A DNA stretch of 64,000 nt from Xylanibacter ruminicola. Lineage in GTDB: Bacteria; Bacteroidota; Bacteroidia; Bacteroidales; Bacteroidaceae. The DNA is taken from assembly GCF_900142525.1 (NCBI RefSeq), contig NZ_FRBD01000001.1, positions 62,001 to 126,000 on the forward strand. The letters run 5' to 3'. The translations under genes and the position numbers were made by a program. Position 1 is the stretch's first letter; every line of letters starts with the position of its first letter. The notes beneath the pieces were generated by a model. The model saw only the letters and a program-made list of their open reading frames with translations. It made no database searches and had not been told where the DNA came from. Below are positions 8,563 to 16,737 of this stretch, one piece after another.

Positions 8563-8685
8563 GATGTGATAGCCGGCCCTTTGGCTCATGTCTGACACCT
8601 AGACATGGAAAGACTTATGGTTTCCCTTCTGCCAGCGTAAGGCACGGCTGTCACTGTGCCTTACTGTTCCGCTTGCCGACAGTCC

Positions 8686-8895
8686 TCACATGGAACGGAT
8701 GCAGGATGCCTGGATCTGGTCATACACGTCAGGAGTGCGGGTGTCCTGTTCAGACACGCACACTTCTGACAAGTATTCCCCTTGCTGCTCAGACCATATC
8801 CTGCTCTCGGGATTCGGTATGTTGGGCAAGCCTAATATACCGAAACGCTCGGCAGGACAAGGTCTGTCATCGACAACGATGAACCGCAGCACCAT
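8686..8895 (-). CDS. Possible small protein
   Basis: A 69-codon frame on the strand served by the leftward promoter at 9140. The second half (SRIWSEQQGEYLSEVCVSEQ onward) reads like real protein. The first half overlaps other open frames, and plus-strand frames cover the same bases. I cannot decide whether it is coding. Confidence 0.25.
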   Translation of the reverse strand: MVLRFIVVDDRPCPAERFGILGLPNIPNPESRIWSEQQGEYLSEVCVSEQDTRTPDVYDQIQASCIRSM

Positions 8896-9139
8896 TCATC
8901 CTCTGCATTCATTCCCGTGAGGCCTTTGCCGGCAAACGGAACTGGCATGTCGGGAGAGTCGGCATAGCAGGTTTGCTGTGCCATCACTTTCCAATTCCTT
9001 TTGGCTCCGCATTCGGGAATGCTTTATGGCTTCACGTATGAGAAGACCTTTAGCTTTCTCCGTCTCTCTTCTGGAGTGCTCGCCACTTTTCCCTCATCTT
9101 ATTGTCCCTGCTACGCCTTGGTTTTCTGATTTTGCGGTG

Positions 9140-9169
9140 CAAAGGTAGTGAAAGAAGCTGATGACCAAA
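9140..9169 (-). promoter_or_regulatory. Leftward Bacteroidota promoter
   Basis: Minus-strand -33 TTTG (9166-9169), 18-bp spacer, -7 TACCTTTG (9140-9147). Both boxes match the consensus, with spacing slightly short of the usual 19-21. Confidence 0.5.
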
Positions 9170-9448
9170 TACCGCGTTGCTATTTCGCTTGCTTTCTTCC
9201 GGCAGCCTTCCCGTTTTGTCTGATACTCGGACAAAGCCGGGTATTCCAGAAGAACGCACGAAATTATCCGGTCATGAGCTCTTGATCTTTCACTCTTAAC
9301 AGCACCGGAAAAATCGAAAACCCCGACGGCGATGCTTCAGCCGATGAAGGAAATAAAAAAAAGCTTGCACTCCAGGAGACGGAGAAAAAGGAAAAATCTC
9401 ATCCCCCTCGGGACTCAGGCTTAGTCGATAAAATTCAAATTCACAGTT

Positions 9449-9733
9449 ATGACTCAAACAACAGTTTATCCCAAACACCGCTTCTACTTCAATGTAGAGA
9501 CAGAAACAGGCGGGCAGCAGATTGCCAGTGAACTGCCCTCGTATCGAATCGCCTGCCAGCATATCAAGCATTATGCGAAGGAGACGGGTAATCAGCAGGA
9601 GGTCTATTACATCAGACTCTACAGGCGTAAGAACCACCGATGCTGGTCTGTACTCCAGTGCAGGGTCAAGTTCCGGGATGACCAGGTACTCATAACGGGA
9701 GCCAAGTACATTGAAAACAAGAAAGCGGCATAA
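9449..9733 (+). CDS. Small hypothetical protein of the element
   Basis: A 94-residue basic protein rich in Tyr, Arg and Gln with no recognised motif, signal peptide or membrane segment. A GC-rich hairpin separates it from the next gene. Small basic proteins of this type often occur between the SSB and mobilisation genes of Bacteroidota conjugative elements, but I cannot name the family with certainty. Confidence 0.6.
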   Translation: MTQTTVYPKHRFYFNVETETGGQQIASELPSYRIACQHIKHYAKETGNQQEVYYIRLYRRKNHRCWSVLQCRVKFRDDQVLITGAKYIENKKAA

Positions 9734-9762
9734 CGACCGCCATCATTGATAACAAAGGTAAC

Positions 9763-9783
9763 GGCGGGTCTAACCAGCCCGCC
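9763..9783 (+). terminator. GC-rich hairpin between two small genes
   Basis: GGCGGG (9763-9768) pairs with CCCGCC (9778-9783) around a 9-nt loop, followed by ACAATTTT. It could be a terminator or an attenuator before the gene at 9801. Confidence 0.5.
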
Positions 9784-9800
9784 ACAATTTTACTAACGAC

Positions 9801-10172
9801 ATGCAAGAACTAAGAGTTGCAACAGTTAACAGGGTCAGCTACGAACAGGGCGACCTGCAGCAGTGGATTAGGAACTATGACGATGTGAGCAAGGACTATT
9901 TCCTCCGTCTCTTCAACATCGTATTCGAGTGCAACGTGGATTTTCTCACAGACGGACAGGGCGAGGCTATCCCCGACGAGTTCCAAGTTGACAGGGAGGA
10001 CTTGGAGCGCGTCGTAGAACAGGTAGCCACCTGGCATCTGGAGGACGGGGATGACATTGACTGCATCTGCACGAACTTCGGCATCAGCCATGATGAGCTG
10101 GTATCTCTGCTCCGTGAGGCCCTGAGTAAGTGCGACAAGGAGAGCAAGTGGGTAAGGTTCTGCTGGGCATAG
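9801..10172 (+). CDS. Hypothetical acidic protein
   Basis: A 123-residue acidic protein that I do not recognise. It has many Asp and Glu (LEDGDDIDCICTNFG), no signal peptide and no membrane segment. It lies just before the octamer repeat array and the mobilisation genes. Confidence 0.6.
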   Translation: MQELRVATVNRVSYEQGDLQQWIRNYDDVSKDYFLRLFNIVFECNVDFLTDGQGEAIPDEFQVDREDLERVVEQVATWHLEDGDDIDCICTNFGISHDELVSLLREALSKCDKESKWVRFCWA

Positions 10173-10224
10173 CCATCATACAGGCAGGATGGCAGGACTC
10201 TCTTCTGAGCCTTGTCTATCCTGC

Positions 10225-10232
10225 TACCTTTG
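10225..10232 (+). promoter_or_regulatory. -7 box at the edge of the octamer array
   Basis: TACCTTTG fits TAnnTTTG. Its last base is the first base of the repeat array, so a transcript starting a few bases later would consist of the repeats. No -33 box was found at the expected distance. Confidence 0.4.
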
Positions 10233-10551
10233 CACAAACGTACATCTGCACGAATGTGTGCGTAAGTGAAAGCACGAGAGCATACGAGCACAAGAGCACG
10301 AAAGCATAACTGCATCATTGTGTGCAGTTGTGCAGGCACAAGGGCACAACTGAACAAGATTGTGCAATCGTGCTTGTACAAGCGTACAAGGAAACGACTG
10401 CATGAAACGATGACAGCATAAGTGTGTGCAGTTGTGCAAGCACAAGGGCACAAGGATATAACAGCACAAGGGTATGCATGTGTACGGTTGTACTTTCGTG
10501 CAAGCACAAGTGTACAAGGGTACAACCGCATGAATGCACAAGTGAATAAAC
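10232..10551. repeat. Array of forty in-phase degenerate octamers
   Basis: Read in steps of 8 from base 10232, forty consecutive units keep one phase with no insertion or deletion. The commonest unit is GCACAAGG. By hand count, position 3 is a purine in 40/40, position 4 a pyrimidine in 40/40, position 5 a purine in 39/40, position 6 A or C in 39/40, and position 1 is G in 30/40. Some units (TTGTGCAA, GTGTGCAG) carry the reverse complement of GCACAA, so local hairpins can form. It lies between the small genes and the putative oriT. Iteron-like protein binding or a structured RNA are the main options. Confidence 0.9.
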
Positions 10552-10586
10552 TTTTTAAAACGACATCATAGACAAATGAAAATGAC

Positions 10587-10594
10587 TACTTTTG
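10587..10594 (+). promoter_or_regulatory. -7 box before the mobilisation genes
   Basis: TACTTTTG fits TAnnTTTG and lies about 210 bp before the first mobilisation gene, leaving a long leader that contains the two inverted repeats of the putative oriT. Confidence 0.4.
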
Positions 10595-10606
10595 CAACGA
10601 CTTCGG

Positions 10607-10752
10607 CGATGGATTTCCATCGGCTTCAATTTTGGCAGGCCTCCGCCAACGGCTCTGACCGACCTTTATTCCGGGGAGTGTCCAACAGGACAGACGGCTC
10701 CATCGTTGATGGGATTGCAAGTTGTGCGTTTGTGACCACAAAACGCCACTTG
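10607..10752. other. Putative oriT region
   Basis: Two hairpins lie directly upstream of the relaxosome genes, where origins of transfer usually sit. The first is CGATGG-ATTT-CCATCG (10607-10622). The second is larger: CAAGT at 10718, GCGTTTGTG (10726-10734), CACAAAACGC (10737-10746, one bulged A) and ACTTG (10748-10752). No nick site can be assigned from sequence alone. Confidence 0.5.
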
Positions 10753-10804
10753 CCAGACCTTCGGCTGGGAAAGAGAGTCTGTTCGCAACTCACAGACTTT
10801 TACA

Positions 10805-11212
10805 GTGACCATGAAAGATTCCGGAAACAAAGACCAGATAGTCAAGCTCCGAGTAAGCGGTGCGGAAAGGGATATGTTCGAAGCAAAGGCGGCAAACTAT
10901 GGCTCCATCAGCGCCATGATACGTGATGCGGTAGCCCACTATGATGACACGCTCATGAAGCGTCGCATTGAGTCGATGAACCTGCTTTATCCGCTCATAT
11001 CGAAACACGAATCAGATCTGAACCGCATCGGGAACAACCTCAATCAGATAGCGCATTACTGCAACCTGCTTGCTGCAAATGGTGAGTATAATATGCAGGT
11101 AATCACTTCTTCTGTTGAGCCATTGCTGCATCAGCTGCTCTCTCTGAACAGTGATATTGCAGCTACGGAACATAAGATCTTTACACGTATTTTTAGCGAG
11201 AAACCAGTATGA
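10805..11212 (+). CDS. Mobilisation accessory protein (relaxosome, MobA/MobC-like)
   Basis: A 135-residue protein (133 if started at the second ATG, 10811). The N-terminal part (KLRVSGAERDMFEAKAANY, then SISAMIRDAV) fits the ribbon-helix-helix type found in relaxosome accessory proteins. A helical part follows with RIGNNLNQIAHYCN, typical of MobC-like proteins. Such proteins bind oriT and help the relaxase nick it. Its stop overlaps the relaxase start (ATGA), so the two are coupled. Confidence 0.8.
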   Translation: MTMKDSGNKDQIVKLRVSGAERDMFEAKAANYGSISAMIRDAVAHYDDTLMKRRIESMNLLYPLISKHESDLNRIGNNLNQIAHYCNLLAANGEYNMQVITSSVEPLLHQLLSLNSDIAATEHKIFTRIFSEKPV

Positions 11213-12780
11213 TAGCAACGATTCTAAAGTCAAGCAGCTCCTTCTCTGCCGTCCGCTACAACGAGCGGAAGGTGGAGAATGGTGTAGCTGAATTAGTGGC
11301 CATTCGTAACTTCGGGTATCTGCAGGATGCTCCCGATATGAGAGGTATCACGTCTCTTCGTAACTATCTCATGGACTATTCTGCCAGGAATGACCGTACA
11401 CGGATGACCCAGTTCCATGCTGCCATCTCCTGTAAGGGCTCTGAGTATTCCAAGGAAGAATTGATAAAGATTGCTGAGCAGTATCTTGATAAGATGGGCT
11501 ACAATAATGAGGGGCAGCCTGTTCTGATGTACTTTCACCACGACACGGATAACAACCATCTGCATATCGTAACAAGCCGTATCAGTCCAGACGGGAAGAA
11601 GATTGCTGATTCGATGGAGAACATCCGTTCACTGAAGGCCATCGAGTCGATCATGAGCATTGACCAGAAGCACCAGAACTCTGAAATGATGAAACTGGCC
11701 AAGTCCTATCACTTCGAGTCTGTCTCTCAGTTCATGGCTGTCTTCGAGACTTCGGGCTACGAGGCTTACATCCAGGACAAGGACATATATATTAAAAGAG
11801 GTGGACAGGTACAGGATGAGATTGCTGTCAAGGAAATAGAAAAACTATGCCGTAAGAACGGTGAGGATGAGAAGAAGCGCATCCGTCAGTTACGGGCTAT
11901 TCTCAAAAAGTACCGTGACCAGAGTACCAGCCGTGAGGAACTGGAGACAATGCTGAAAAAGAAATTCGGCATCAGTATCAAGTTCCTAGGCAACGAGTTT
12001 TCGCCTTATGGCTATATGGTGGTGGATAATGCTACCAAGTCTGTATTCAAGGGTGGTGACATTCTCGGCATCAAGGAGCTGCTCCAGTTCCAGAGCCGTG
12101 AGGAGAAGCTTCAAAAGGTGGACTTCTTCATCGAGGACAAGCTTCGTGAGAATCCGTTGGCAACGACATTCGACCTCAATCACGACCTTCATCGTTTCTA
12201 TGGCTGCTATATCAAGCACGGCAATATCATCATGGGAAAGGACAAGGTGGAGCTGGCCGACTATCTCGTACAGAAGATCAAGTATAACGATAAGGTGGCT
12301 TGGGTACAGGGCTTTTCTCCTGTCAACGAACAGCAGGTTCGTTTGCTCTCAAAGATGTTCAATGTATCTTCTGAGCATCTGCATGTTTCAGAGAATGGCA
12401 ATAACATTTATTCCACCCTTTACACCATCAACGAGCAGTTGGAGCTGGGAAAGGATAAGGGTTGCAACGAGAGTATCTTTGACCGTCTGAATGACGAGGG
12501 TATCTGGACGTACCGCTTTGAAGACAAGTTCTTCTGCGTGAATCCGTCGAAGAGGGAGGTGGTTGACCTTGAAGCCAATGGTATAGACATGAGCAAGTTC
12601 AAAGCTTCACGTTCTGCTGACATCGAGACCTCAGAGCATAAGCATCATGCCGCATCTGGCAAGTCCCGTCCTATATCGAATGAGATTGGCAGCAGTGACC
12701 GCATCAACTACAATCCGGATGCCAACCGTAACAGCTACGGTGAGGTGGATGATGAACGGGCTATGATCCGTCGGTCTTGA
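11209..12780 (+). CDS. Relaxase (mobilisation nuclease, MOBP/VirD2-like)
   Basis: A 523-residue relaxase. The metal-binding motif is YFHHDTDNNHLHIV, with His110, His111, Asp112, His117 and His119, about 110 residues from the start as in this family. The likely nucleophilic Tyr lies in the N-terminal region (candidate AVRYNER). The C-terminal 250 residues have no assignable domain. The enzyme nicks oriT and pilots the strand into the recipient through the coupling protein encoded at 30208. Confidence 0.9.
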   Translation: MIATILKSSSSFSAVRYNERKVENGVAELVAIRNFGYLQDAPDMRGITSLRNYLMDYSARNDRTRMTQFHAAISCKGSEYSKEELIKIAEQYLDKMGYNNEGQPVLMYFHHDTDNNHLHIVTSRISPDGKKIADSMENIRSLKAIESIMSIDQKHQNSEMMKLAKSYHFESVSQFMAVFETSGYEAYIQDKDIYIKRGGQVQDEIAVKEIEKLCRKNGEDEKKRIRQLRAILKKYRDQSTSREELETMLKKKFGISIKFLGNEFSPYGYMVVDNATKSVFKGGDILGIKELLQFQSREEKLQKVDFFIEDKLRENPLATTFDLNHDLHRFYGCYIKHGNIIMGKDKVELADYLVQKIKYNDKVAWVQGFSPVNEQQVRLLSKMFNVSSEHLHVSENGNNIYSTLYTINEQLELGKDKGCNESIFDRLNDEGIWTYRFEDKFFCVNPSKREVVDLEANGIDMSKFKASRSADIETSEHKHHAASGKSRPISNEIGSSDRINYNPDANRNSYGEVDDERAMIRRS

Positions 12781-12829
12781 CTGAGTATATAAGTAGTATC
12801 GAATTAGTAATAACTAAATATGTATCGCA

Positions 12830-13516
12830 ATGAAAAAGAACATTACCATTACTTGGGCGAATGAGAAAGGTGGCGTAGGTAAGACCACCCTGTGTACGCT
12901 CTTCGCAAACTATCTTTCGGAGAAAAAGGTGTCTGATGTCTGTGTTCTGGACTGTGACCGGCAGCACTCCATCGTTGACAAGCGCAAGTTCGACAGTCAG
13001 AGTCTGCAAACGGACAAGATGCCTTACGAGGTCAAGCAGATTGAGATTGATCGCCTGCAGCAGTCGGCTCAGCTCTTAAAGTCAGTAAAGACCGCCAACG
13101 GAATCTACCTCTTTGACTCTCCCGGCAATATCTATCTGGAGGGTATGGTGCCTCTGCTGGGCTTCAGCGATGTCATCGTATGTCCGTATCAGTATGAGTT
13201 CAACTGTCTGAGTGCAACACAGAAGTTTCTCAATCTGGTGGGGAAGATTTGGATAACCTACCTCAAAGGAAGGCAGAAGCCGAAACTGATATTTGTGCCG
13301 AATCTGGTCATCCGTACCCGAGGAACGGCAGCGGAGCTTCAGACATGGAAGAAGACGGACGAGGCACTGGCACAGGCAGGTGGCATCGTAACACCGATGG
13401 TAGCTGACAGGGCTGACATTGCCCGTTACAACACCTTCGGGAACACGAAGATTCAGGCTGAGTGCGTAGCACCTGCCTTCGACATGATTTACAATGAACT
13501 TCAAAAACTGGAATAA
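12830..13516 (+). CDS. ParA-family ATPase
   Basis: A 228-residue ParA/MinD-type ATPase with deviant Walker A NEKGGVGKTT (11-20) and VCVLDCDRQHS for the A' box. Bacteroidota conjugative elements carry such a gene (often called traA) before the transfer genes; it may support maintenance or positioning of the element. It is followed 2 bp later by its small partner. Confidence 0.85.
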   Translation: MKKNITITWANEKGGVGKTTLCTLFANYLSEKKVSDVCVLDCDRQHSIVDKRKFDSQSLQTDKMPYEVKQIEIDRLQQSAQLLKSVKTANGIYLFDSPGNIYLEGMVPLLGFSDVIVCPYQYEFNCLSATQKFLNLVGKIWITYLKGRQKPKLIFVPNLVIRTRGTAAELQTWKKTDEALAQAGGIVTPMVADRADIARYNTFGNTKIQAECVAPAFDMIYNELQKLE

Positions 13517-13518
13517 GT

Positions 13519-14025
13519 ATGGCAGCAAACAAGTTAATTCAGCAGCCCGACATCCTCAATCTGGATTCTCTGGGCGCATTCATGGATGCACAGAATGATC
13601 CGATTCCTACTGTATCGGAAGAGAAGGCGGCTACAAAAGCAGAAGAAACCGCTTCTGATACTGAGGGTGAAGAGATTGTTCAGAATGAAAGTCCTGCGGT
13701 TGCACCTGTAGATACGACACCACAAAGACCAAAAGTAGCAAGAGCACGTCGAGGAAAGCAGACGAATGTGCAGCCAGTCATCGAGGCTGGTTCTGGTGAG
13801 TGGGATATGATGGTCAGGTATGCGGAGTTCTACAACGACAATCCCGACGAGAACAGAATTACCGTAGTCTTGAACCCGGAAATCAAGCGGGCTCTCGACA
13901 TCATCCGCATCAACTGCAGACAGTTCAACTTCGGCAACATCCTCAATGCGGTATGTCGGACTTTCATCGAGCGGAACAAGGAACAGATTCTGCGGATGCA
14001 GAAGGACAAGGGAGGTATTCTTTGA
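13519..14025 (+). CDS. ParA partner protein (DUF3408-like)
   Basis: A 168-residue protein. The first 90 residues are acidic and Ala-rich, likely disordered. The C-terminal part (VVLNPEIKRALDIIRINCRQ, then FGNILNAVCRTFIE) looks like a ribbon-helix-helix-type domain. The position directly after a ParA gene is typical of DUF3408 (TraB) proteins of Bacteroides elements, which are probably DNA-binding partners of the ATPase. Confidence 0.6.
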   Translation: MAANKLIQQPDILNLDSLGAFMDAQNDPIPTVSEEKAATKAEETASDTEGEEIVQNESPAVAPVDTTPQRPKVARARRGKQTNVQPVIEAGSGEWDMMVRYAEFYNDNPDENRITVVLNPEIKRALDIIRINCRQFNFGNILNAVCRTFIERNKEQILRMQKDKGGIL

Positions 14026-14141
14026 CAGGCAGTTTCTTCCATCGGGTGACAAGCCTGGCACATTACATGCCCAGTCCATGTGAGGCACGCTAATGTGTCT
14101 TGGCTGCACCCTGATGGAGTTAGATACTCCACAAAAGGGAT

Positions 14142-14597
14142 ATGGCTCAATTCACATTTATCAATTTTAAAGACAGTACAACTATGATGACAACAACAAA
14201 CACGACAGTATTCAAGAGAATGGGACGGATTCTTTCCTTGGTATTCAGCGACTATAACGAGGCAAGGGCTTTCCGTGAGGCTTTCCTGCGTCTGGTGACT
14301 TACATTGTACTCTTCATCATCGGCTACAGGCTCAACCTCGTATTCGACAATGTTCCTGATGGACGTATCTTTGATGGCTATGCTATGGCAGCTCTGTTCT
14401 GTGGCCTGTCAGTACTATCCGGCTTCATGAACAACATGATTTGTATCGGCGGTTGCCTGACGATGCTATTCTTCATGGTCATCAAACTGGCAGTCTCTAT
14501 GGCTATCGGCCTTGTAGCCTTACCTATTTGCCTTTATTTTAATCTTTATCGTCTGATAAGGAACGGGACTATTATCTTGAATTATAAGAACCTCTAA
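14142..14597 (+). CDS. Membrane protein of the transfer region
   Basis: A 151-residue protein if started at 14142; ATG at 14184 is equally possible and gives a more usual N-terminus. It has three or four hydrophobic segments (LVTYIVLFIIGY; MAALFCGLSVLSGF; a long C-terminal one around MLFFMVIKLAVSMAIGLV). I do not recognise the family. The CBASS genes begin 157 bp downstream in AT-richer DNA. Confidence 0.6.
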   Translation: MAQFTFINFKDSTTMMTTTNTTVFKRMGRILSLVFSDYNEARAFREAFLRLVTYIVLFIIGYRLNLVFDNVPDGRIFDGYAMAALFCGLSVLSGFMNNMICIGGCLTMLFFMVIKLAVSMAIGLVALPICLYFNLYRLIRNGTIILNYKNL

Positions 14598-14754
14598 AAC
14601 AAAAAAATTTTTTCGTCCGATGATGTATCTTACAAAAATGCAAGGAATACTATAATATATTAGGGGGGAGAACTGACAGAATGTCACTTCACAATAAATT
14701 GGCATGTTATTTGACTCTTGCAGGATAGAGCTAGTATAATAAAAATCCTACAAG

Positions 14755-15750
14755 ATGAATAAACCATTTAAAGTATTATGCATTGATGGAGGTGGAATAA
14801 AGGGGCTTTATTCTGCAGAACTTTTAGCTAAGTTCGAGCAGGTTTTTGGTCATTGCGTCTCTGACTGTTTTGATATGCTCTGTGGAACATCTACAGGCGG
14901 TATTATCGCCCTTGCTGCCTCACTTAAGATACCCATGAGCGATGTGGTAAAATTTTATCAGGAGCATGGTCCCGCTATTTTTAGTGAGAGAACAAAACAC
15001 AAACCTGGCGGTAGTGCCTATCTACTCCTGAAACAGATTGCATTTGGTGGTAAATATTCGGCCACCCCACTGCGTTCTGCCCTTGAGGGCGTTTTTAAGG
15101 ACAAGAAAATAGCTGACAGCAATAATTTTCTATGTATCCCAGCTTATAACACATTGACAGCTAATCCTAGAATATTTAAAAAGGATTATGACAATTTCAC
15201 AGAGGATGACCGAAAAAGTTATGTTGATGTCGCATTAGCAACTTCTGCGGCTCCAACATATTTACCTGTTATGGAAATTGAAGGCGATCAATTTGCAGAT
15301 GGAGGACTATGGGCAAATAATCCCATTTTGGTTGCTTTAACAGAATACTTGTATAAGTTTTCGCAAGACAGTCGTTTTGACGGTCTCGAAATTCTCTCTA
15401 TAAGCAGTTGTCAAAAGTCAAAAGGTGAGAAACATCATAAACTGAACAGGGCTTTCAGTGATTGGAAGAATACACTATTTGATGCATATTCCATAGGCCA
15501 GTCGAAATCAACAATGTTTTTTCTTTCTAAATTGAGAGGATGTTTGAATTTCCCCTTCGAATTTCACAGAATAGAAAATATACATTTGTCACCAGAACAA
15601 GATAATATCATTGACATGGATAATGCCAGTGAAGAGTCTATGAAACTTCTATTGAAGATTGCCGACAATACAGCTATGAACGAGAAGATGCGTCCTGAAA
15701 TAGCGCATTATTTTAAAACTACGAAAACATTAAATCCACAAAATTATTAA
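14755..15750 (+). CDS. capV: CBASS effector: patatin-like phospholipase
   Basis: A 331-residue patatin-family phospholipase. The oxyanion loop is DGGGIKGL (11-18), the nucleophile is Ser46 in GTSTGG, and the catalytic Asp is D182 in ADGGLWANNP. In CBASS, CapV is switched on by a cyclic nucleotide and degrades the membrane of the infected cell. Here it is followed 3 bp later by a cyclic-nucleotide synthase, then the Cap2 and Cap3 genes, the standard type II order. The genes look AT-rich compared with the transfer genes, as expected of acquired cargo. Confidence 0.93.
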   Translation: MNKPFKVLCIDGGGIKGLYSAELLAKFEQVFGHCVSDCFDMLCGTSTGGIIALAASLKIPMSDVVKFYQEHGPAIFSERTKHKPGGSAYLLLKQIAFGGKYSATPLRSALEGVFKDKKIADSNNFLCIPAYNTLTANPRIFKKDYDNFTEDDRKSYVDVALATSAAPTYLPVMEIEGDQFADGGLWANNPILVALTEYLYKFSQDSRFDGLEILSISSCQKSKGEKHHKLNRAFSDWKNTLFDAYSIGQSKSTMFFLSKLRGCLNFPFEFHRIENIHLSPEQDNIIDMDNASEESMKLLLKIADNTAMNEKMRPEIAHYFKTTKTLNPQNY

Positions 15751-15753
15751 TTT

Positions 15754-16737
15754 ATGGCAAATAATCACGAACAATTTAAAGCCTTTCATGATTCAATAAA
15801 GGCAACAGCAACACGGCGGAATACTCTTAAAAAGAATCGAGATGCTTTGAGAGACAAGATCAAGAAGTATTTCAAAGAGAATCACAGCGACTATATCCAG
15901 CCGACTTTCTTCTGGCAGGGATCATATGCTATGCATACGCTACTAAACCCTATTAAGGATGAAGACGGCTTAGGTGCATACGATCTTGATGATGGTATAT
16001 ATTTTGAAAGTGATGATATCAATGACCGAAAGTCTATTGAATGGTATCATAATGAGGTGTATGAAGCGGTTAAAGACCACACTGATAATGGAGCTGAAGA
16101 CTTAAAGCCATGTGTAAGGGTACAATATGCAGATGGCCATCATATTGATCTTGCAATTTACTTTTTATATACGGAAGAGGACAAGACGATGCTTGCGCAT
16201 AAGGCTGAGCCATGGCATGAATCTAATCCTGATGAAATGATAGCCTGGTTTAGTGATGAATGTAAAAGCAAAACAAAATTCAGAGAACTTGTTCGTTTCA
16301 TGAAAGCATGGTGCGAATACAAGCGAAGTGAGGGAGTTAAGATGCCAAGTGGTTGTATTATGTCGATGCTTACTTCTGAATATTATCAATGGAATGATGA
16401 GAACCGTTATGATATCGCCATGCGAGACATATTGAAGAATATGTATGATGACCTCAGTAAGGATGGACATTTTCATTGCTGGCGACCAGTTGCACCTGGT
16501 GAAGACTTATTTGACAACTACACAAAAAGTAGAAAAGATACCTTCTTGAAAGAATTAAAGTCATTCAAAGAGGATGCTGAAAAGGCTATCGAGAGTAAGA
16601 ATCCTCATGATGCTTGTATCAGATGGCAGGCCCACTTCGGAGACAGATTTAGTTGCTCAACTGCAAAAGACGAAGATGAAGATGCATCAAAAAAGGAGTT
16701 TTCTGGAAAAATGAGATATAATAGTCAATATGCCTGA
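15754..16737 (+). CDS. CBASS cyclic-nucleotide synthase (CD-NTase, DncV-like)
   Basis: A 327-residue nucleotidyltransferase. The active site shows WQGSYAM (G56-S57), then AYDLDDGIYF with D77 and D79, and a third acidic residue D132 in HHIDLAIYF. The DLDDG form is close to that of DncV-type synthases, which make 3'3'-cGAMP; the actual product here cannot be read from sequence. On phage infection it would make the signal that activates the patatin. The C-terminus (residues 305-327) is charged and probably flexible; in this class Cap2 links the synthase C-terminus to target proteins. Its stop overlaps the Cap2 start by 8 bp. Confidence 0.92.
   Translation: MANNHEQFKAFHDSIKATATRRNTLKKNRDALRDKIKKYFKENHSDYIQPTFFWQGSYAMHTLLNPIKDEDGLGAYDLDDGIYFESDDINDRKSIEWYHNEVYEAVKDHTDNGAEDLKPCVRVQYADGHHIDLAIYFLYTEEDKTMLAHKAEPWHESNPDEMIAWFSDECKSKTKFRELVRFMKAWCEYKRSEGVKMPSGCIMSMLTSEYYQWNDENRYDIAMRDILKNMYDDLSKDGHFHCWRPVAPGEDLFDNYTKSRKDTFLKELKSFKEDAEKAIESKNPHDACIRWQAHFGDRFSCSTAKDEDEDASKKEFSGKMRYNSQYA

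Larger units (their letters stand above)
8563..9448. other. Gene-poor tract with a leftward promoter
   Basis: About 890 bp without a convincing long gene. A good leftward promoter is visible: on the minus strand TTTG at 9166-9169, an 18-bp spacer, then TACCTTTG at 9140-9147. Its transcript would run from about 9133 toward 8560 and may be non-coding or carry very short genes. Confidence 0.45.

Noticed and set aside
9896..10531. Long minus-strand open frames over the octamer array (also 10224-10541 and 10315-10539)
   Set aside because: Several frames are open at once because the octamers rarely form stop codons on that strand. The peptides are Cys/His/Leu-rich repeats with no protein-like composition, and one also covers the gene at 9801.
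10232..10551. CRISPR array
   Set aside because: There are no long identical repeats separated by unique spacers, and no cas genes in the window. The unit is 8 bp and degenerate.
10576..10926. 116-codon plus-strand frame before the mobilisation genes
   Set aside because: It overlaps the well-supported gene at 10805 in another frame, has low-complexity composition and covers the oriT-like hairpins.
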